Source: UMGS1696 sp045643285
Lineage (GTDB): Bacteria > Bacillota > Clostridia > Oscillospirales > CAG-272
DNA: 13,639 nt
Direction of reading: 5' to 3'
Assembly: GCA_045643285.1 (NCBI GenBank)
Contig: JAZUKN010000021.1
Coordinates: forward strand, 1 to 13,639
Shown: piece after piece, positions 5,096 through 12,401 of the stretch
Layout of the letters: the number at the start of each line of letters is the position of its first letter
Position numbering within the stretch: the first letter of the stretch is position 1
Program-made: the position numbers and the translations under genes
Notes under the pieces: generated by a model
Told to the model about the DNA's origin: nothing
The model's database searches: none
What the model saw: the letters and a program-made list of their open reading frames with translations, nothing else

Positions 5096-7705
5096 TCAGA
5101 TAAACTCCGTTTCTCCGTCTTCGAGGAAGAGTTTTGTTCTTGTAATGAAGTGGCTTCCCTTTTCACCGCTGACTGCAAATTTTTCCTCCACAGCCGTTGC
5201 AACGTACTCGGGATTCAGATAATTTTCCTGATCAGCCGACGTTACGGCGTAAATCTTCATTCCGCCGTCGGTCTTCTCCGCTCTCAGTGACTTCATCAGC
5301 GCAGTGATGTCACATTCTTTCTCACCGGATTTAGAGCGTTTCATAATGATCACCGGCGAGCGGAAATATTCTTCTATCTCGCTACATTTTTCGTCCGTAA
5401 CGTCGATTCCGGCGTATTCGATAACGTTCTCCGCCCACTTGATGTCGGTGAGCTTCCCTTTCTGCTCGTACACGCGAATTATCTCTATCCCGTTCGGCAT
5501 CACGGCTTTCAGTTTTTCCGTTATCACAGCGTTCGGCACGGCGGTCATCAGGCGTATATCGAGAACTTCCGCATCACCTCCGCATCCGACTGACAGCGGC
5601 GGTCCGAAAACGAGCTTCGGGCGCGGATTGAATCCCTCGGTATAGTAAATCGGCAGATCGGTTCTGTTTATTGCACGCATCACGGTCTTCGAGAGGTCGA
5701 GGTGAGATATATACAGCATCGCACCGAACTTGCGGAAACGCACGCGGATCTGTCTTGCCGGATGCACACTTCCGTTTTTGCCGGGGTTTTCGTGATGCAT
5801 GATCGGCTTATCGGACGTGATCTTCCCTGCACTGTCAGAGCTTTCGGGATGTCCCGGACACCAGCGGCAGTATTCCTTATCTACGAGCCGGTTTGCGCCG
5901 CACGCCGAGCATTTTTCTTTACACGACGGTGTTGCGCTTGCCTTTTCGGCTTTGTGGCGCTCGGAAAGAAGAAATTCTTTTGTCACGCCTGCGGAGATCA
6001 TATCCCACGGCAGTATTTCGTCGTCCGCCATTGTCCTGTTGGCGTAGAACGCCGGATCGATTCCCGTAGCGGCGAAAATATCCATCCAGCCGTCGTAGTC
6101 GAAGTATTCCGCCCATGCGTCAAAGCGGATATGGCGGCGGTTTGCTTCAAGAAGCGCTTTTCCGAGCCGTCTGTCGCCTCTTGCGAACACTGCTTCAAGG
6201 CGCGACACCTTTGCGTCGTGGTAGTTGTATCTGACTTTTCTGTCGGTTATCTTCGACGAGAGGAACTTTTGCTTTTCTTCAAGCTCTTCGATAGTGTTCT
6301 GTCTCTCCCACTGGAACGGAGTATGCGGCTTCGGGATAAAGCAAGCCACCGACAGCGTGACCTGCGGCTGACGCTGTTTGTTGCGGTCGGGAGTGCGGTA
6401 ATACTCGTCTACGACGTGTGTGGCGAGCGACGCTATTCCTGCGATGTCGTCGTATTCCTCATGCGGCAGACCGTTCATGAAATAGAGCTTTATCTGGCTC
6501 TTTCCGGCTTTGTATGCAACGGAGCAAGCGCGCAAAATCTCTTCTTCGGTGATGTTTTTGTTGATCACGTCGCGGAGTCGCGGTGTGCCTGCTTCCGGTG
6601 CGAACGTCAGAGTTGACGAGCGGACAGTCGATATCTTATCCATAAGCTCTTTTGTGAAGCTGTCGGCGCGCATCGACGGAAGAGACAGGTTTATCATCTT
6701 TTCGTCCGTCCACTCAAGCAGCTTGTCCGTCAGCTCGCTGATTTTCGTATAGTCGCTGATCGACAGAGACGAGAGCGAAATCTCGTCGTAGCCGCTGTTT
6801 TCGACCATTGTTTTTGCGAGGCAGTCGAGCGTTTCCGGCTTCTTTTCACGTACGGGACGGCAGACCATACCTGCCTGGCAGAAACGGCATCCTCTGATAC
6901 ATCCGCGGAACACTTCGAGCGTCACTCTGTCGTGTACCGTCTCTATGTTCGGCATGACGGGATTTGTCGGAACATAGCATTTATCAAAATCTGCGACAAT
7001 GCGTTTTTCTACCACCTGCGGCACGTTTTCGGCGTTCGGCGCGATTTTTGCGATAGTTCCGTCATCGTTATACGACACATCGTAGAATTTCGGCACATAG
7101 AAGCCTTTAAGCTCCGTTGCGACGCGGTAGAGGAAACCGTCGCGCGTGTAAGTGCCGTCATCTTTCATCGAAAGATAGAGGCGTGCGAACTCCGGCAGTG
7201 CTTCCTCTCCCTCTCCGATCGAGAAAACGTCGACAAAGTCCGAGACTGGTTCGGGGTTATAAGCGCACGGACCTCCTGCGAGGATTATCGGGCTGTTTTC
7301 GTCTCTGTCCTTGCGGCAGAGCGGGATTTTTCCGAGGTCGAGCATATTGAGCATCGTGGTATAGCAAAGCTCGTACTGCATCGTGAACGCGACAACGTCA
7401 AATTCACCTACTCCGTCTCCGCTTTCGTGCGTAAAAAGCGGAATATCGCGCTTCCGCATTTCTTCTTCCATATCCACCCACGGCGCGTACACTCTTTCGC
7501 ACCACACACCGTCGACGTTATTGAAGCAGTCGACGAGGATACGCATACCGAGGTTCGACATTCCTATCTCGTATGTGTCGGGAAAGCAGAACGCGACGCG
7601 CATTTTCACGTCTTCAAGGTTCTTGAAAACGCTGTTCGTCTCGCCGCCAGTGTATCTGCCGGGCTTTAATACATTTGTTATAAAACTGCGTATATCTTCT
7701 CTCAT
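5096..7705 (-). CDS. Radical SAM protein (TIGR03960 type) fused to a DUF2344 domain
   Basis: An 869-residue iron-sulfur protein of unproven reaction. Residues ~1-200 form a cobalamin-binding-like/YgiQ-like N-terminal domain with the family hallmark KPGRYTGGETNSV (15-27) and FPDTYEIGMSNLGMRIL. The radical SAM core follows, with the [4Fe-4S]-binding CX3CX2C at C269, C273 and C276. A small Cys cluster (C595, C599, C602, C613, C616) resembles a zinc ribbon. From about 652 comes DUF2344 (TIGR03936), with RVRFRKFGAMLYISHLDL and YYTEGFNPRPKLVFGPPLSVG. Fusion of the two families is common in Clostridia, where the gene often sits beside rng and rplU; here it follows rlmB and a large acidic membrane protein. 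The ATG at 7705 fits the family N-terminus but has only a weak CGGA before it; a hairpin separates it from AAAAGGAG at 7751-7758. Family is firm, function unknown. Confidence 0.93.
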   Translation of the reverse strand: MREDIRSFITNVLKPGRYTGGETNSVFKNLEDVKMRVAFCFPDTYEIGMSNLGMRILVDCFNNVDGVWCERVYAPWVDMEEEMRKRDIPLFTHESGDGVGEFDVVAFTMQYELCYTTMLNMLDLGKIPLCRKDRDENSPIILAGGPCAYNPEPVSDFVDVFSIGEGEEALPEFARLYLSMKDDGTYTRDGFLYRVATELKGFYVPKFYDVSYNDDGTIAKIAPNAENVPQVVEKRIVADFDKCYVPTNPVMPNIETVHDRVTLEVFRGCIRGCRFCQAGMVCRPVREKKPETLDCLAKTMVENSGYDEISLSSLSISDYTKISELTDKLLEWTDEKMINLSLPSMRADSFTKELMDKISTVRSSTLTFAPEAGTPRLRDVINKNITEEEILRACSVAYKAGKSQIKLYFMNGLPHEEYDDIAGIASLATHVVDEYYRTPDRNKQRQPQVTLSVACFIPKPHTPFQWERQNTIEELEEKQKFLSSKITDRKVRYNYHDAKVSRLEAVFARGDRRLGKALLEANRRHIRFDAWAEYFDYDGWMDIFAATGIDPAFYANRTMADDEILPWDMISAGVTKEFLLSERHKAEKASATPSCKEKCSACGANRLVDKEYCRWCPGHPESSDSAGKITSDKPIMHHENPGKNGSVHPARQIRVRFRKFGAMLYISHLDLSKTVMRAINRTDLPIYYTEGFNPRPKLVFGPPLSVGCGGDAEVLDIRLMTAVPNAVITEKLKAVMPNGIEIIRVYEQKGKLTDIKWAENVIEYAGIDVTDEKCSEIEEYFRSPVIIMKRSKSGEKECDITALMKSLRAEKTDGGMKIYAVTSADQENYLNPEYVATAVEEKFAVSGEKGSHFITRTKLFLEDGETEFI

Positions 7706-7712
7706 TTTTCCG

Positions 7713-7758
7713 AAAAAACTACGGGAGAACCGTTATAATTCTCCCGTAAGCTCCTTTT
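7713..7758 (-). promoter_or_regulatory. Intercistronic AAAAGGAG plus terminator-like hairpin before the radical SAM start
   Basis: Minus strand order: stop of the 1035-aa gene (7770), AAAAGGAG (7751-7758), CTT, a 9-bp perfect stem (ACGGGAGAA 7739-7747 with TTCTCCCGT 7721-7729, 9-nt loop), AG, six T (7713-7718), then ATG at 7705. The hairpin plus U-run is a textbook intrinsic terminator, yet it ends 7 nt before the next start codon and follows the best Shine-Dalgarno. It may act as an attenuator that sets how much radical SAM protein is made, and/or shorten the SD-start distance (45 nt linear, 18 nt with the stem folded). Confidence 0.7.
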
Positions 7759-7769
7759 ATATTCTGATA

Positions 7770-10700
7770 TTATCTGATATAGACCTTCGACGCTATGATC
7801 ATCGGGATGATCCAGACAAGCTGGTAGAGTGCGATAAGGAACGACGAAAGCGCGTCTGCCGAGCCGGAGAGAACGATAAGCAGCATCAGCGCAACGCCGA
7901 TTATGATAGACAGCACGCCGAGCGCGGTATTTGTCTTTCTTGCTCTCTTGACCTTTTCACAGTATGAAATGACCTGAAGAAGCGACTTCGGTGACGAGCT
8001 TGTGACAAGTCCGCTGTCGACCTTTTCTTCCTGCCGTCCGATCTCGTCGGTACTGACGTAACGGACGACCTTGAGCGGTACGTGCTTTACGCCGAGTTTC
8101 TTTGCGACCATTTTTTCGTCGATGTTCGGGTCATACGTTCTCACGCAAACGTACAAACCGTCGCCGGAGAACTGCTTTAAGATAACGTCGATGTCCTCGT
8201 CCATATCGTACTTTATGTACATTTTTGCAACGAGCTTGTTCTCACGGAACATATACATGATCGAGAGGTCGTCGGAGAAATCTACGTCGTCGAGTGCGGC
8301 GTTTTCGGGTATCTCAAGTCCGCGTGCGGTAAGTGCGTCATACGAGCCGAAAATGATGTTCACGCCGTCGACCTGCGTTGCAAGGAAGCCGTTCTCGGTG
8401 TCGAAGATATGTACGTTATCGGAGATGCCCATATCCTTTGTGGCTATCTCAAATACATCCTGGAGCGGGCCGCCTGCATAAGCGAACACGGATGCCGCGT
8501 AGTAAAGGACTCTGTCGATACGTGCGTTATTATAGATGCGGATGTTCTGCACCTTGACGGAATACGACGGGAACACGTTCTTATCGTCAAACGAGATAAT
8601 GGAAGCGTTCGAGTATTCGTCAAGCGATATATCGCCGATGATCGCGCTGTCATATTCCGCAGCCGCGCGGTTTGCTCTGTAGAAAGGATAGGAGAACGCA
8701 AGCTGTACGGAAACAGGTGCGAGCATGAAGAGTGCCGCGAAAATGATTCTGCAAACGGATGCACCGTCGTTTCCGGAGCGCATACCGGAGAACACGCCGA
8801 ACAGCACGCCTACCGCAACAGTCACGCCCATTATGAACATCATAACGGTACCGATAGAGGAATCTGGTTCTCTCAGCCTTGCGAAGAAGTTCGAGATGAA
8901 GTCGGTCTTTTCGATCTTCATAACGTCGCACCCTCTGTCGCTCGACGGGAATGCCTTCGACTCGTTTTCGGATTCGTCGTCGTCAAGGCGGCGGACAACG
9001 TTCTTCGGTTTCTTGCCGGCAATAACGCGGAAGTTCATCATTTCGCGCTTGTTGTTCAGTCTCTCACCGACGAGCGTCATAAACGCGGACAGAGCCACGA
9101 CAAAGCCGAACATTACGGGTTCGTTCGGGAATTTGATGAGATTCGACAACACTGCGGCGTAGATCACCGATGCGACCGCAAGAAGCGCAGTCATCGTGGA
9201 CGGCTTCGGTGCACCCTTGAAGAGGTACTTCACGCCGTCGATTATCTCGGGAATCGCGCAGAGGCAGGCAAGAAGAGTGATCTGGAGGCTCGTCATGATA
9301 TACACGACGGGATAAAGCTGAGGATCAAACGCACCTGCGAACTGCTGGGCATTTCCGGTGAAGAGTCGTGTGAGTGTCGTGATATTTTCAAATATGAACA
9401 GTGCTATCGCACAAAGCGCACAGAGAAGTGTGCGGATGCGGAGCGATGTTCTCTTTTTCTTGAATTCCTTGCGGATCTCGGCTGTCTGCGATTTATCGAC
9501 GTATTCCGCTCTGTCGAGGATATATTTCTTTTTCGGTCTTGAGCTATGCTTCTTTTCGAGCTTTTCACCGAGCGCGTTGACCTTGTTCTTTGTGTCCTCG
9601 TCCTCGGAGTCGATGTCGAACGCCAGCATCAGATTGAGGTCTGTCGGGTCAACATCCTTGCCGTCGGTATCTTCGTTACCGTCGTCGTAGTCGCTGTCGT
9701 AGTCGTCATATCCTTCGTCGTCCGGCTCTTCTTTGTCGGACTCAGGTTCAGTCTCTTCGTTTTCAGGAGCTTCTTCCGCTTCGGCAGTTTCTTCTTCGTC
9801 ACCGAAAATGTCAAGCAGTCCGTTCTCGTCGTCGTCCGATCCGGATTCTTCATCAGCTTTGGCGGCGTCTTCCTCTGTTCCGAACAGAGATGCGAACGGT
9901 TTATCGTATTCTTCGTCTGCTTCTTCATCTTCTTCGATGAACGCCATGTCGTTTTCGGATGTTTCTTCCGTCTCCGGTGCGTCGGCTTGCTTTACGGTAT
10001 CGTCAGTCTCGGAATCGGCTTGCTCGTTTTCGAGCGACTCGTCTTCGAGCGGATCGTCTTCGAGCGGCTCGTCTTCGAGCGACTCGTCGGCAAACGGATC
10101 GACGGGCTTTGCACCGAACGTTCCGGCAGGCTTTTCGTCCTCGTCGTCGTCCTCTGTCCAGTCGTCGTCGATCAGATTTTCACGGTCAACGAATTTGCTT
10201 CCCACGCCGAACGCCGCAAGGAACGCTTCATCGGAGTTGTCATCCGTATTTTTGGAAGCAGTTTCGGCTTTCACGTCTGCTGGCTCGTCTTCGTCTTCCG
10301 TCCATGAGTCGTCGTATTCCGGTTCGTTCTCCGGCTCATTTATCGAAATCTGCTTGGCTTTTTCGTCAGCCTTTTCGGTTTGTTCCTGCTTTGAGCCTCT
10401 GTGCAGAAGAGACGAGAGGAATTTGCGCGTTCTTTCGGATTCGATCTCTCCACTCTCAGTGGGAGTTTCTTCGCGGCTTCCGTTCATCTCAGATTCAGCC
10501 GGAACATCATCGTTTCCGATCTCGTATTCGCTGAAAATACTGTCGGCAAAAGAGATCGCGCTCTTTTCATCCGATTCGTCGCCGTTCTCGTCGGAAGCAG
10601 GATCATCTTCACCGAAATGAAGCTGGTCGGCAAAGCTGACGGTCTCACCGTCCGTCTTTGTTCCGTCCTCGCTCGCGCCGTCCTCCTCATATTCGGGAAG

Positions 10701-10877
10701 ATACTTTCGCATCAGCTCCGATATGTCGAGGTCGGTATCATCCTTTCCCGAGAGCTGTCTGGCTTCTCTGTCGAGAGACGCTATTTTTTCGGCAAATGCC
10801 TTGTCTTCGGCATTCTCTCCGAGCTTTCCGATAAGTTCCTCAGCCGTGATTTCGTTTTTGTTTTTTTTGCTTGCCAT
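7770..10877 (-). CDS. Large membrane protein: acidic disordered N-terminus plus a catalytically degenerate P1B-ATPase-like half (1035 aa)
   Basis: Residues 1-440 are extremely Asp/Glu-rich, low-complexity and probably disordered, followed by a basic patch (441-480). Eight likely TM helices follow at about 481-500, 520-545, 562-580, 586-606, 675-698, 708-733, 983-1003 and 1013-1034. The cytoplasmic loops are ~68 residues between TM4 and TM5 and ~250 between TM6 and TM7. This 4 + loop + 2 + large loop + 2 pattern is that of P1B-type metal ATPases. TM6 holds MLAPVSVQ where CPC/SPC would sit. FDDKNVFP (763-770) falls where FDKTGTLT is expected. YDPNIDEKMVAKKLGV (915-930) resembles the TGDN segment, and a helix like 'A...RK' precedes TM7. 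DKTGT, TGE and GDGxNDxP are all absent, so it should not be a working pump. ATG 10877 is the first start; AAAGGA lies 36 nt upstream behind a hairpin. It is probably in one operon with rlmB (73 nt upstream). The ATPase relation is inference. Confidence 0.75.
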   Translation of the reverse strand: MASKKNKNEITAEELIGKLGENAEDKAFAEKIASLDREARQLSGKDDTDLDISELMRKYLPEYEEDGASEDGTKTDGETVSFADQLHFGEDDPASDENGDESDEKSAISFADSIFSEYEIGNDDVPAESEMNGSREETPTESGEIESERTRKFLSSLLHRGSKQEQTEKADEKAKQISINEPENEPEYDDSWTEDEDEPADVKAETASKNTDDNSDEAFLAAFGVGSKFVDRENLIDDDWTEDDDEDEKPAGTFGAKPVDPFADESLEDEPLEDDPLEDESLENEQADSETDDTVKQADAPETEETSENDMAFIEEDEEADEEYDKPFASLFGTEEDAAKADEESGSDDDENGLLDIFGDEEETAEAEEAPENEETEPESDKEEPDDEGYDDYDSDYDDGNEDTDGKDVDPTDLNLMLAFDIDSEDEDTKNKVNALGEKLEKKHSSRPKKKYILDRAEYVDKSQTAEIRKEFKKKRTSLRIRTLLCALCAIALFIFENITTLTRLFTGNAQQFAGAFDPQLYPVVYIMTSLQITLLACLCAIPEIIDGVKYLFKGAPKPSTMTALLAVASVIYAAVLSNLIKFPNEPVMFGFVVALSAFMTLVGERLNNKREMMNFRVIAGKKPKNVVRRLDDDESENESKAFPSSDRGCDVMKIEKTDFISNFFARLREPDSSIGTVMMFIMGVTVAVGVLFGVFSGMRSGNDGASVCRIIFAALFMLAPVSVQLAFSYPFYRANRAAAEYDSAIIGDISLDEYSNASIISFDDKNVFPSYSVKVQNIRIYNNARIDRVLYYAASVFAYAGGPLQDVFEIATKDMGISDNVHIFDTENGFLATQVDGVNIIFGSYDALTARGLEIPENAALDDVDFSDDLSIMYMFRENKLVAKMYIKYDMDEDIDVILKQFSGDGLYVCVRTYDPNIDEKMVAKKLGVKHVPLKVVRYVSTDEIGRQEEKVDSGLVTSSSPKSLLQVISYCEKVKRARKTNTALGVLSIIIGVALMLLIVLSGSADALSSFLIALYQLVWIIPMIIASKVYIR
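10029..10088 (-). repeat. Four tandem 15-bp in-frame repeats in the acidic domain
   Basis: Units at 10029-10043, 10044-10058, 10059-10073 and 10074-10088 (plus strand TTCGAGCGRMTCGTC) differ at one or two bases. They encode DESLE, DEPLE, DDPLE and DESLE, around residues 264-283 of the 1035-aa protein. The array is a likely site of copy-number variation between strains. Confidence 0.85.
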
Positions 10878-10889
10878 AATAAGTACGTT

Positions 10890-10919
10890 GACCGCGGACT
10901 GCTCCGTGACCGTTCCTTT
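10890..10919 (-). promoter_or_regulatory. Shine-Dalgarno and hairpin before the 1035-aa gene
   Basis: Minus strand: AAAGGA (10914-10919), two bases, then an imperfect 9-position stem (10903-10911 with 10890-10898; one mismatch, two wobbles; loop GCAG), then 12 nt to ATG 10877. The linear gap is 36 nt, or 14 nt with the stem folded. No start codon lies in between, and the bases just upstream of the ATG have no SD-like sequence. Confidence 0.45.
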
Positions 10920-10950
10920 CTTACGCTTTAGTTCTGTTTATGTAAATCGT

Positions 10951-11850
10951 TCAGATTTTCGGTTTTCTCTGCATACGCGCGGCGTGGCACAGAAGCACGG
11001 ACGCCGCCGTCGATACGTTGAGCGAGTTGACCTTGCCGTACATCGGTATCGACACGGTAAAGTCGCACGTTTCTCTCACGAGGCGCGACACTCCGCTGTC
11101 CTCACCGCCCATGACGATCGCGCACGGCAGATTCCAGTCGACGTCGAAGAAATCTTCCCCGTCAGCCTCTGCGGCGAAAGTCCACACGCCTTTTTCCTTG
11201 AGGTCTTCGAGCGTGGACGTGATGTTCGTGACCTTTGCGACAGCCATGTGCATGATCGCTCCTGCGGATGCCTTTGAAACGGCGGGAGTAAGACCGCACG
11301 CGCGTCTCTGGGGGATGATGACTCCGTGCGCGCCTGCGCATTCGGCGCATCTGATTATTGCACCGAGGTTATGTGGGTCTTCCACTCCGTCGCACACGAC
11401 GATCAGCGGTTTTTCTCCGCGTTCTTCGGCTATTGCGAGGATCTCGTCGACGGTCGAGTATGCTTTCTCTGCGACGTACGCGGCTATTCCCTGGTGGTTT
11501 TCGCCGCACGAAAGTCTATTGAGAGAATCGTTCGTCGAGTCGATAACGGTTATACCTGCGGCTCTTGCGTCCGAGATGATCTTCGAGACCGAACCTTCGC
11601 GTCCTGCGACGAGAATTTTGTCGACCGGTGCGCCGGATTTTACAAGTTCACTCACGGCGTTACGTCCGACTACGATGTTTTCGGGCTTTGTACCGTGAAA
11701 TGATACGCCGCTGGGACGATCGGAACGGTATTGCTTTCCGCTCACGCCGTTCGTTTTGTTTTTGTGAAACTCTTTTTTGTTATACTGTTCTTTCATTTCC
11801 GTATCCGCCGTCCGATCATGCGAAATTCTCGCAGATTTGTCTGACGGCAT
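10951..11850 (-). CDS. rlmB: 23S rRNA (guanosine2251-2'-O)-methyltransferase RlmB / TrmH family
   Basis: SPOUT (SpoU/TrmH) methyltransferase that places a 2'-O-methyl on a guanosine of 23S rRNA (G2251 in E. coli) using S-adenosylmethionine. A lysine-rich, poorly conserved N-terminal tail (1-57) precedes the substrate-binding domain, which begins at NIVVGRNAVSELVKSG (58-73). The three SpoU motifs are intact: DGVEDPHNLGAIIRCAE (about 150-166), AIVMGGEDSG (about 241-250) and IPMYGKVNSLNVSTAAS (about 267-283). The start is uncertain. ATG 11850 is 28 nt from the predicted transcription start but has no Shine-Dalgarno; ATG 11796 (MKEQYNKKEF) has GGCGGATACGGA before it and is an equal candidate. The gene heads the operon with the 1035-aa protein and the radical SAM protein. 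The other family member close in sequence is trmH/other rRNA Gm methylases, so target specificity is inferred. Confidence 0.9.
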   Translation of the reverse strand: MPSDKSARISHDRTADTEMKEQYNKKEFHKNKTNGVSGKQYRSDRPSGVSFHGTKPENIVVGRNAVSELVKSGAPVDKILVAGREGSVSKIISDARAAGITVIDSTNDSLNRLSCGENHQGIAAYVAEKAYSTVDEILAIAEERGEKPLIVVCDGVEDPHNLGAIIRCAECAGAHGVIIPQRRACGLTPAVSKASAGAIMHMAVAKVTNITSTLEDLKEKGVWTFAAEADGEDFFDVDWNLPCAIVMGGEDSGVSRLVRETCDFTVSIPMYGKVNSLNVSTAASVLLCHAARMQRKPKI

Positions 11851-11884
11851 ATTTCTACTAATATTCCATGTTAATTCACAGTGT

Positions 11885-11913
11885 ATTATATCACATTCTT
11901 TCCGTTTTGTACA
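11885..11913 (-). promoter_or_regulatory. Promoter of the rlmB operon
   Basis: Minus strand TGTACA (11908-11913; 4 of 6 to consensus), 17-bp spacer, perfect TATAAT (11885-11890). Transcription should begin near 11878. Confidence 0.7.
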
Positions 11914-11944
11914 GTGTTTTTTCAGAAAACATGGCGAAAATAGA

Positions 11945-11964
11945 CCGAAAACGTCAGTTTTCGG
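11945..11964 (-). terminator. Second hairpin behind the zinc-ribbon terminator
   Basis: Perfect 8-bp stem CCGAAAAC (11945-11952) with GTTTTCGG (11957-11964), GTCA loop. Reading minus it is followed by TCTATTTTC, a weak U-tract. It may be a backup terminator between the zinc-ribbon gene and the rlmB promoter. Confidence 0.45.
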
Positions 11965-11978
11965 CTGAAAAGCAGAAG

Positions 11979-12011
11979 AAAAAACAAAAAATACGGCATC
12001 TCTGCCGTATT
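11979..12011 (-). terminator. Rho-independent terminator of the zinc-ribbon gene
   Basis: Minus strand: 9-bp perfect stem (AATACGGCA 11990-11998 pairs with 12003-12011) around a 4-nt loop, then an almost unbroken U-run (11979-11989, TTTTTGTTTT-type). It lies about 70 nt past the stop at 12083, leaving an unusually long 3' untranslated region that contains the inverted repeat at 12052-12064. Confidence 0.85.
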
Positions 12012-12051
12012 CTCTGACGAGTTGTTGTTGAATTCATAACCCTTTGGGCTG

Positions 12052-12064
12052 AGCTTAACTTAAA
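12052..12064 (+). repeat. 13-bp inverted repeat, left arm (3' untranslated region of the zinc-ribbon gene)
   Basis: AGCTTAACTTAAA here is the exact reverse complement of 12445-12457. The arms flank the zinc-ribbon gene, one in its leader and one in its 3' region, so the mRNA ends could pair over 13 bp. Confidence 0.7.
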
Positions 12065-12082
12065 CTCCCGAAAGAACAGAAA

Positions 12083-12361
12083 TTACTGCTGTCCTCTCAT
12101 TGCTGCAAAGCATTCGCTGCAGTATACAGGTCTGTCGCTTGTAGGCTGGAAAGGAACTTTAGCTTCCTTACCGCAGTTAGCGCATACTGTTGTGAACATT
12201 TCTCTCTGTTCACGGTTTGCGTTCTTCTTCTTGTCGCGGCAAGCCTTGCATCTCTGGGGTTCATGTTCGAAACCCTTTTCTGCATAGAACTCCTGTTCGC
12301 CTGCTGTGAAAACGAACTCTTCACCGCAGTCTTTGCACTTCAGTGTCTTGTCTTCGTACAT
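12083..12361 (-). CDS. Double zinc-ribbon protein, 92 aa (zf-trcl-type)
   Basis: Small cytoplasmic protein with two four-cysteine sites. C9, C12, C38 and C41 form the first ribbon, of the 'probable zinc-ribbon' type (KCKDCGEEFVFTAGEQEFY, then RCKACR). C60, C63, C81 and C84 form the second (CANCGKEAKVPF, then VYCSECF). A Lys/Arg/Asn-rich linker (42-55) joins them and could bind nucleic acid. This two-ribbon layout is widespread in Firmicutes and CxxC-ribbon proteins, and no function is established. ATG 12361 has GAGGA 8 nt upstream. The gene is 140 nt downstream of the sigma-factor gene on the same strand. No convincing promoter lies between them, so read-through is likely, and the gap holds a structured leader. 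A regulatory or translation-linked role is only a guess. Confidence 0.88.
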   Translation of the reverse strand: MYEDKTLKCKDCGEEFVFTAGEQEFYAEKGFEHEPQRCKACRDKKKNANREQREMFTTVCANCGKEAKVPFQPTSDRPVYCSECFAAMRGQQ

Positions 12362-12401
12362 CTGCTTTTCCTCGCTTTTAATAAAAAATAGGTTTTGGAT
12401 T

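Noticed and set aside
4697..5290. Small plus-strand frames across the hairpin repeat
   Set aside because: They run through hairpins and the heptad tract and into the antisense of the radical SAM gene. No Shine-Dalgarno, and composition follows the repeat.
5702..7669. Plus-strand frames of 304 and 245 residues opposite the radical SAM gene
   Set aside because: Shadow frames of a well-supported gene; His/Val/Arg-rich composition mirrors its codons.
8409..10620. Long plus-strand frames (377, 253 and 295 residues, including a Ser-rich one) opposite the 1035-aa gene
   Set aside because: They mirror Asp/Glu codons (GAC/GAG read as TCG/CTC), giving artificial Ser/Arg/Val-rich proteins. No start signals.
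11858..11869. Three-codon upstream frame (ATG GAA TAT TAG) in the rlmB leader
   Set aside because: It starts about 9 nt from the predicted transcript end with no Shine-Dalgarno; probably chance.
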